A stretch of 64,000 bases of DNA from Batrachochytrium dendrobatidis JAM81. Its lineage: Eukaryota; Chytridiomycota; Chytridiomycetes; Rhizophydiales. The stretch is from NCBI RefSeq assembly GCF_000203795.2, contig NW_006281101.1:161578-225577 (forward strand), read 5' to 3'. Made by a program: the position numbers and the translations under genes. This document shows positions 58,988-64,000 of this stretch, piece by piece (within the stretch, counting starts at the first letter, position 1; the number at the start of each line of letters is the position of its first letter). The notes under the pieces were generated by a model. The model was not told where the DNA came from, did no database searches, and was given only the letters and a program-made list of their open reading frames with translations.

Positions 58988-59893
58988 ATGAAACTCGCAG
59001 TCACAATATTGGCATCAATCCTGTTTGCTTGCTCGGTTACTACAGCCATCCCAGTCAATCCCAGTGCAACTACAAGTGCTGAAGCTAGCACTTCAACCGT
59101 CACTCCCAGTGCACAAACTACACCTTCAATTGATCTTAGTAGACTTTCAGATGAGGATATGAATCTGATCAAAGAATACGCAAAGATGAAGAAAAGTCGT
59201 GACAATGCAAAGGAAACGTATGACTTGATACAACCTAAAGCACTTGCTCAAAAAAAATTGTTAGACTGGCTGGATGAAGAATATGAACAGTTGCTACGTA
59301 AATTTCAGACTAGCGAGGGTCATTCAAAGCACAGCGAAAAGCTCAACGAACTTGAACAGAAACTTAAACAAGAACGAAAAACTCTTGATGAACTTGAAAT
59401 AAAGCAGCATAGTTCCGGTTTTTTAAATCTTAATTGGATATTAGGTAAAATCAAATCACAACTTCTAGAGTGCTTGTTCAAGGGAAATATGAATCAACCA
59501 TTCGAATATTACACGATATTTTTGGAATCAGATCCCAAGTTTTTGGAACTCGTCAGTACATTTGGCAATTCCACACCAAGCCAACAGCCGGGATCCGAGC
59601 AACCATCTACTAGTGGAACCCAGAACCAATCAAAACATCATAAAAGTTCATCATCATCAAGCAAAACGTCTACAGTTTCAGTTCAGCCCATTCAAACATC
59701 ATCCAGTACACAGGCAGCTTTGTCCAGCACACAAAGGACTTCCAGATCCAATTCTCGACTTTTTGGTTTGTGGGGAAGTCCCAAATCTTCTCGTGTATAT
59801 GACACTCCCAAATCTAAGAATGAGCTCAAATCATTTTTGGATTCGCCTAATCCTAACGATTCAGATGAATCAGATGATGAATCATCCGTTTGA
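58988..59893 (+). CDS. Secreted coiled-coil protein with Ser-rich and acidic tail
   Basis: This is a single-exon 301-residue protein. The signal peptide is MKLAVTILASILFACSVTTA, followed by a Ser/Thr/Pro linker (ASTSTVTPSAQ), then about 90 residues of charged helix with coiled-coil character (LSDEDMNLIKEYAKMKKSRD, LNELEQKLKQERKTLDELE). A compact middle (FEYYTIFLESDPKFLELV) leads into a Ser/Thr/Gln-rich tract and an acidic end (SDESDDESS). There is only one Cys in the mature part. Signal peptide, linker and promoter resemble the gene at 46885, but the bodies do not clearly align. I infer a fast-diverging secreted family. The role is unknown. Confidence 0.78.
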   Translation: MKLAVTILASILFACSVTTAIPVNPSATTSAEASTSTVTPSAQTTPSIDLSRLSDEDMNLIKEYAKMKKSRDNAKETYDLIQPKALAQKKLLDWLDEEYEQLLRKFQTSEGHSKHSEKLNELEQKLKQERKTLDELEIKQHSSGFLNLNWILGKIKSQLLECLFKGNMNQPFEYYTIFLESDPKFLELVSTFGNSTPSQQPGSEQPSTSGTQNQSKHHKSSSSSSKTSTVSVQPIQTSSSTQAALSSTQRTSRSNSRLFGLWGSPKSSRVYDTPKSKNELKSFLDSPNPNDSDESDDESSV

Positions 59894-60999
59894 TTTGAAT
59901 GCTAATCTGGACTGGTTTCAACCGATTCAATTGTATTTCTGATTTAATTTACAATAAATTTGGGTTTACATGCATTATATCTGATCATTCCACAGTCTTG
60001 GTTGACATGGTATCATATTGTACATTGACACTTGTATTTCCAATACAATACAGTTGATTGTATATTGCACAGTTGTACACATTGATGATGCTGACATGCA
60101 TGTGTGTATTGTGTCGATATGATATTGCTCAACATGTCGTATTGACACATGACATGTTGACTACCAATCAGGTTTCAATCACAAGTGTAACTCATCACCA
60201 GCCTCAGTAGCATTACAAACACTTGTACTTGTACTTGAACTTGTTCAATATAGTATTTACTGTGCAACAAAACATGCAGTGGTTTGATTCAATGGTGATT
60301 AGCATCCACATCCACATGTCCATATCTTTGACTTGCCAAACATTTGCCATCATTATCCATCATGATCAGTAAAATTGTAATTGGAACCCACTTGATATTG
60401 ATTTCCAGTGTAAATACCAGACAATCAATATTACATTGATAAATAGTCATCATGTTGCATTTCAGACTTGTAGTATTGCTTTTTGGTGATCAACCTACTG
60501 CCATTTGATGCTTTTCAACATGTTTAGTATAGTTGTTTGGATGTTACAACAGCTCTGCTTCATACATGTCCAAACAATCAGTCCATGTTTTTACTGTAAT
60601 ACACGTTGTATATATGTCCACTGCATCATCTCATCACACATCCTGTCATAATTATGATATAAACTAGCTTAAAATACACGTCCGTGAGTCTGTAGTCGAT
60701 TATTAACAATGCAATGGTCCCAGCTGAATGATCCATATCAAACATGTATAAAAGCAATTGTTGTATACAACATACTCGGTAAACCAGTTTATGTTGATTT
60801 TTTGTTGGTATATTATCCAAATCTATTGCATGTCATAAGCAGTTGCATTTGTTGACAAAATGGTTCAAAACAGTCAATGACAATCCATTGCATTCACTGT
60901 TGTACAATGTGCACCTACAAACAATATGCATATATCATGATTCTAAACTTTATTGTTTCAATTGTATGCAGATTGGTAGCAGCCTGATATTTAATCAAG
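59894..60999. other. Gene-poor stretch between convergent secreted-protein genes
   Basis: This is 1.1 kb between the stops of the genes at 58988 (+) and 61512 (-). It is AT-rich, with TTGACA/TGTCAA-type words. No coding frame is convincing. Confidence 0.5.
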
Positions 61000-61512
61000 C
61001 TATTGTCGATTATTGGATAGCAGGATTTGGTTCTGAATCTTGACCTCGCTTACTTTTGATTTGAGTTGACTAGCTTCATCACATATATGGATTTTTTTCA
61101 CGAGAGATTTAATATATACATCTTCAGCCTTTTTTAAATTTTCTTTCATACAGTTGGAGATGGCCTTTAATCGCATTTTTTTTGACGAGTCTCTATCACG
61201 AGTGCATTTATCTAGAGTCAGAGTATGTGTAAGCGTTTGTGCCTGTGCGATGTTGCCGAGTTTTTCGCAATCCTGTTTTAAAACTTCGCATTCAGCAGTT
61301 TTCAAATTGTATTGTTCCAAAAGTGTATTGTAGTGCAAAAACAGATTAGCGGCATAAGTATCACTATGAGACTGAAATAATGGGTCTGGGTCTGGAGTTG
61401 ATGTTGATGGTGATGGTTCGAATGTGGGAGCTGGACTTTCAGAAGTCGATACGACTATAGCCGACGACATGGCTGTCAACAGCGAAATCACAAAAATCAC
61501 AGCTTGTTTCAT
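61000..61512 (-). CDS. Small secreted helical protein
   Basis: This is a single-exon 170-residue protein. A signal peptide (MKQAVIFVISLLTAMSSAIV) is followed by a Ser/Thr/Pro linker (SESPAPTFEPSPSTSTPDPD) and a charged helical body (LLEQYNLKTAECEVLKQDCE, KENLKKAEDVYIKSL). Cysteines are at about 84, 92, 113, 131 and 154, so disulfides are possible. The layout of signal, S/T/P linker and helical body repeats that of the other secreted genes here, but the promoter is different and the body does not align by eye. A TATA-like ATAAATATC lies about 95 bp upstream. Function unknown. Confidence 0.75.
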   Translation of the reverse strand: MKQAVIFVISLLTAMSSAIVVSTSESPAPTFEPSPSTSTPDPDPLFQSHSDTYAANLFLHYNTLLEQYNLKTAECEVLKQDCEKLGNIAQAQTLTHTLTLDKCTRDRDSSKKMRLKAISNCMKENLKKAEDVYIKSLVKKIHICDEASQLKSKVSEVKIQNQILLSNNRQ

Positions 61513-61515
61513 TGT

Positions 61516-61584
61516 AAACTATCCAGATGAACAATACAGACGAGCAGCAATTTATTCCGATAGTGTCGAAATACTGGATAGTTT
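61516..61584. repeat. 11-bp perfect inverted repeat in a promoter/leader
   Basis: Arms AAACTATCCAG (61516-61526) and CTGGATAGTTT (61574-61584) are exactly complementary, 47 bp apart, between a TATA-like box and the ATG at 61512. Confidence 0.6.
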
Positions 61585-61616
61585 TGGCAGTTTGTTTTGA
61601 TATTTATACAACATGG

Positions 61617-61800
61617 ATTGATTAAAGGGCCAAAACTAAAGGCTATTTTTACAACTGTACTCATGTAAGATGGAGCACCAAACAAGGGAGTTCAAGCACA
61701 CAACAAGCAATCAGTCTCATAGTATGACTGATGCCAGTTTCTACCAAGTCTAAAGGGCGACATTGTGTCTTTCAAAACCCTTGCGGCTAGCAACATAGGG
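61617..61800 (+). repeat. Dispersed repeat family R2, second long copy
   Basis: This aligns with 6866-7030. The 16 bases at 61671-61686 also occur exactly, in reverse complement, at 6466-6481. Confidence 0.55.
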
Positions 61801-63189
61801 ATAGTAGGAACAATACGAACAATAGGGACCAAGTGAGAATAAAGTCAAAAAAATGCGTAACTGTCACCATCAATGTGGATCAAGTATTTGATGTGTACAT
61901 TTCATTCAACCACACAAGAGTATGTTTTTATTGATGTTTATTCAAAGTATTGGTAGATTGTTTAGTGCTGATTTGGATGACAGAATCATTTATTGTTCGT
62001 GTCTTGTACACTGCAACCAGTTTGTTGAACTGCAATCCATCTCGATTGAATACATGACATCACTCGGCTGATCTAACGATACTGTTTGGTGATTTTGATT
62101 TTGACATGATTTTTGGCATACCATTTGTAGAATCTGTACATTAACATAAACCAAACAGGCAGTTTACAGTTCCAAACCATGATCAAAGTGGAGGTTTCTA
62201 TGCAACGTTTGATTGTAATACATTGTTAATAGCTGCAGGATACAACTTTGGTGTACTATTACAATCGTAATCCTGCTATGGTCATGATTTACTTTTGAAC
62301 AAGTTTTATTTAAACGAATGCCAAGACATGAAATGAACTCATGTGAACATGCCATATCCATACGAGCATATGCTGGTGGTGTTACAAGTGTATTGGTCAA
62401 CTGTTGTATGACTGTGCTGATGATGGTGTCAGGGTTGTTTGTTACCAATGGTACGCTACCATCAAAAACTCGACTGATCCAACAGCCATGTATACACATT
62501 GTTGTCAGTTACATCGAGTGATTGTTCAAATAGGTCGATTCAAATGGGTTGCATATAACCGACTAATCCAGCATTCATACATTGTCAAACAATCATAATG
62601 CACAATACCACCAAGTGTGTGATTACACCCGCACTGATCAGTCGTTGCACAGTATGCATCAGTCAATGTCAAACATATGTGTATCTGCAACTAAATTGCA
62701 GTCCATGACACATCCACACGATCCAACATGACAAATCATGTATTGTGAGTCCAAGATTGATCAAAAACCTGATCATGGTAAACACAGCATGTTGTTGCAT
62801 ATCAGACTCGATATATCAAGTGACAGTTGCACACTTGCTGATGGTGCACAGCGTATCAGTCACAATACATGCACGGTATTGCATTGCAGTCATTGGATGA
62901 TAACTGGTTGCAATGTGATACCGATCGACATACATCAGCATGGTGTGATGTGACCATAATCATGGTGGAATGCGTTGGAGTTGACATTGTGAGTTGACAA
63001 TCGATACACCATGCACATGACTGGAACATATATATTCGAGTGTGGTTTGGTTGGTGTCAGATTGATCATGCAGTCATATCGGTGTAACGAGTGAGTGAGC
63101 TGATGGTGATCTGAACCCATTTCAACAACAAGGAGTTGACAGTCATGGATTTGCATGCATCCAATATGTGTAGCACACCAAATGATTAG

Positions 63190-63463
63190 TCATGACAGCA
63201 CATAGTAGTTGATTGGTGCAATATGATCAAACCATTAGTATAATACACTATTGTTTGACAATACACGATGTTTATTAAATGAATGACATTGAATGCATGA
63301 CACATGACAGTTAAACCACCATGCAATACACGCTGCATTACAGTATATACTGGATGGGACTGTGATGGTTCATTAAACTCCAACAATGTGATGGGTTTGG
63401 TTGAAGAGTTTGTTGCCAAACATCATAATCTTGAAAAGTTGTACCATATCCAGATTATAACAA
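63190..63463 (-). repeat. Duplicated 3' flank of secreted family A, including the 24-bp element
   Basis: In reverse complement this matches 47515-47790. The 24-base element is at 63206-63229. Confidence 0.75.
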
Positions 63464-64000
63464 TCATTGCAAAAAACGATTGTAGAAATAATGATAACAA
63501 TCATTATATCCAGAAACTGTTCTCAGGTCTAGGAAGCCATCACCAGCAATTGATGATGATCCGATCAAAGGTTGTTTTTTAAGTTTTTCATGCAAATGGC
63601 TAGTTTCGTCAATCTTATTCGCAGAGTTGATAGAGCATACGCTCAACTCCTCTTCAATTTTTTCAAGAATTTCACGCTGTTTTAGAAGTTCAGCTTCAAG
63701 CTCGGCAAGCTCGGAAATCTCCAACCCCCAATGCATAGCTCCATATAAGCCATCGAGTATATCCTGCAACTCATCAACCACTTTTTTTTGAGCAGCATGC
63801 TGATGACGTTTATCATTGGTTTTCTTGGATAGTTTGGGGAATTGAGCCTCAGCTTTTGCAAGTCTTTTGATCAACATCACTTGCTCAAGACTAAATGAAT
63901 AACAGTATTTTTCAAATTCATCATCTGAGCTTGAATAGTCAGATCCACCGGCTGAAGCTCCGCTTGTAGAGGCTGTCGAAGTGCTAGCCTCAGCACTCAT
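63464..64000 (-). CDS. Secreted coiled-coil protein, family A, 5' end cut by the window
   Basis: 178 codons are visible and the frame runs off the window end at 64000, so the signal peptide should lie beyond it. The visible part begins in the same Ser/Thr/Ala linker as the gene at 46885 (ASTSTASTS). A charged helical body follows (QKKVVDELQDILDG, LAELEAELLKQREILEKIEE), then a QPLIGSSS motif paralleling LSLLGSSK, and the family tail (YHYFYNRFLQ versus YEFFLDRLLQ). The first ATG inside the window is almost certainly not the true start. The 3' flank is duplicated too. This is an inverted partial paralogue 16 kb from its relative. Function unknown. Confidence 0.75.
   Translation of the reverse strand: MSAEASTSTASTSGASAGGSDYSSSDDEFEKYCYSFSLEQVMLIKRLAKAEAQFPKLSKKTNDKRHQHAAQKKVVDELQDILDGLYGAMHWGLEISELAELEAELLKQREILEKIEEELSVCSINSANKIDETSHLHEKLKKQPLIGSSSIAGDGFLDLRTVSGYNDCYHYFYNRFLQ

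Larger units (their letters stand above)
61513..63463. other. Gene-poor stretch with repeat R2 and duplicated flank
   Basis: This is 2 kb. The left end is the promoter of the gene at 61512 with an 11-bp inverted repeat. A copy of dispersed repeat R2 follows at 61617-61800. At the right, 63190-63463 is the duplicated 3' flank of the last gene. Frames such as 62164-62499 (-) have no recognisable domain. Confidence 0.55.

Noticed and set aside
62164..62499. 111-codon minus-strand frame in the gene-poor right region
   Set aside because: No signal peptide or recognisable domain. The frame continues into repetitive-word sequence.
1..64000. tRNA, rRNA and CRISPR-like arrays
   Set aside because: Scanning by eye for T-loop-like strings and regularly spaced repeats found no cloverleaf and no array. 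A covariance-model scan was not possible here.

Overview
The window reads as nuclear DNA of a chytrid fungus, most likely Batrachochytrium (B. dendrobatidis or a close relative). This is inferred, not searched. The evidence is short-intron fungal gene structures, a class IV-like chitin synthase, a HeH/Src1 inner nuclear membrane protein and a fungal DUF4246 protein. An intein in the RNA polymerase III second subunit, a Crinkler-type protein and several secreted coiled-coil proteins point the same way.

Region 1 (about 0-46 kb) is gene-dense and intron-rich. In order it carries a gamma-glutamylcyclotransferase-like protein (-), the spliceosomal protein MFAP1 (-), a long Sel1-repeat protein (-), a RAB3GAP1-type catalytic subunit (-), an SMG7/EST1-like protein (+), a syntaxin-18/Ufe1 Qa-SNARE (+), glycogenin (-), RPC2 with a 488-residue intein (+), a chitin synthase (+) and SPT3 of SAGA (+). 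It continues with isobutyryl-CoA dehydrogenase (-), an unrecognised multi-exon gene (-), a small four-helix membrane protein (+) and a HeH/MSC inner nuclear membrane protein (-). Most of these genes are split over 2-11 exons. I rebuilt them by joining frames at GT-AG junctions (three at apparent GC-AG junctions) so that the phase is kept and the family alignment continues.

Region 2 (about 46-64 kb) is different: gene-poor, AT-rich and full of TTGA/TCAA words. It carries four secreted or secreted-type proteins (one cut by the window end), one Crinkler-like protein, and an ARM-like/DUF4246 fusion. Two of the secreted genes share about 120-200 bp of promoter. Two others form an inverted duplication that extends about 270 bp past the stop codons, and one of these is bracketed by inverted copies of a 24-bp sequence. 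It looks like an effector-type compartment next to a housekeeping block.

Degenerate dispersed repeats, each seen in 2-4 copies, lie between genes and inside the two longest introns (Sel1 gene, RPC2). The genes do not form a pathway. Loose themes are secretory and membrane traffic (RAB3GAP1, syntaxin 18, chitin synthase), RNA and transcription (MFAP1, SMG7-like, RPC2, SPT3) and host-interaction-type genes at the right end.
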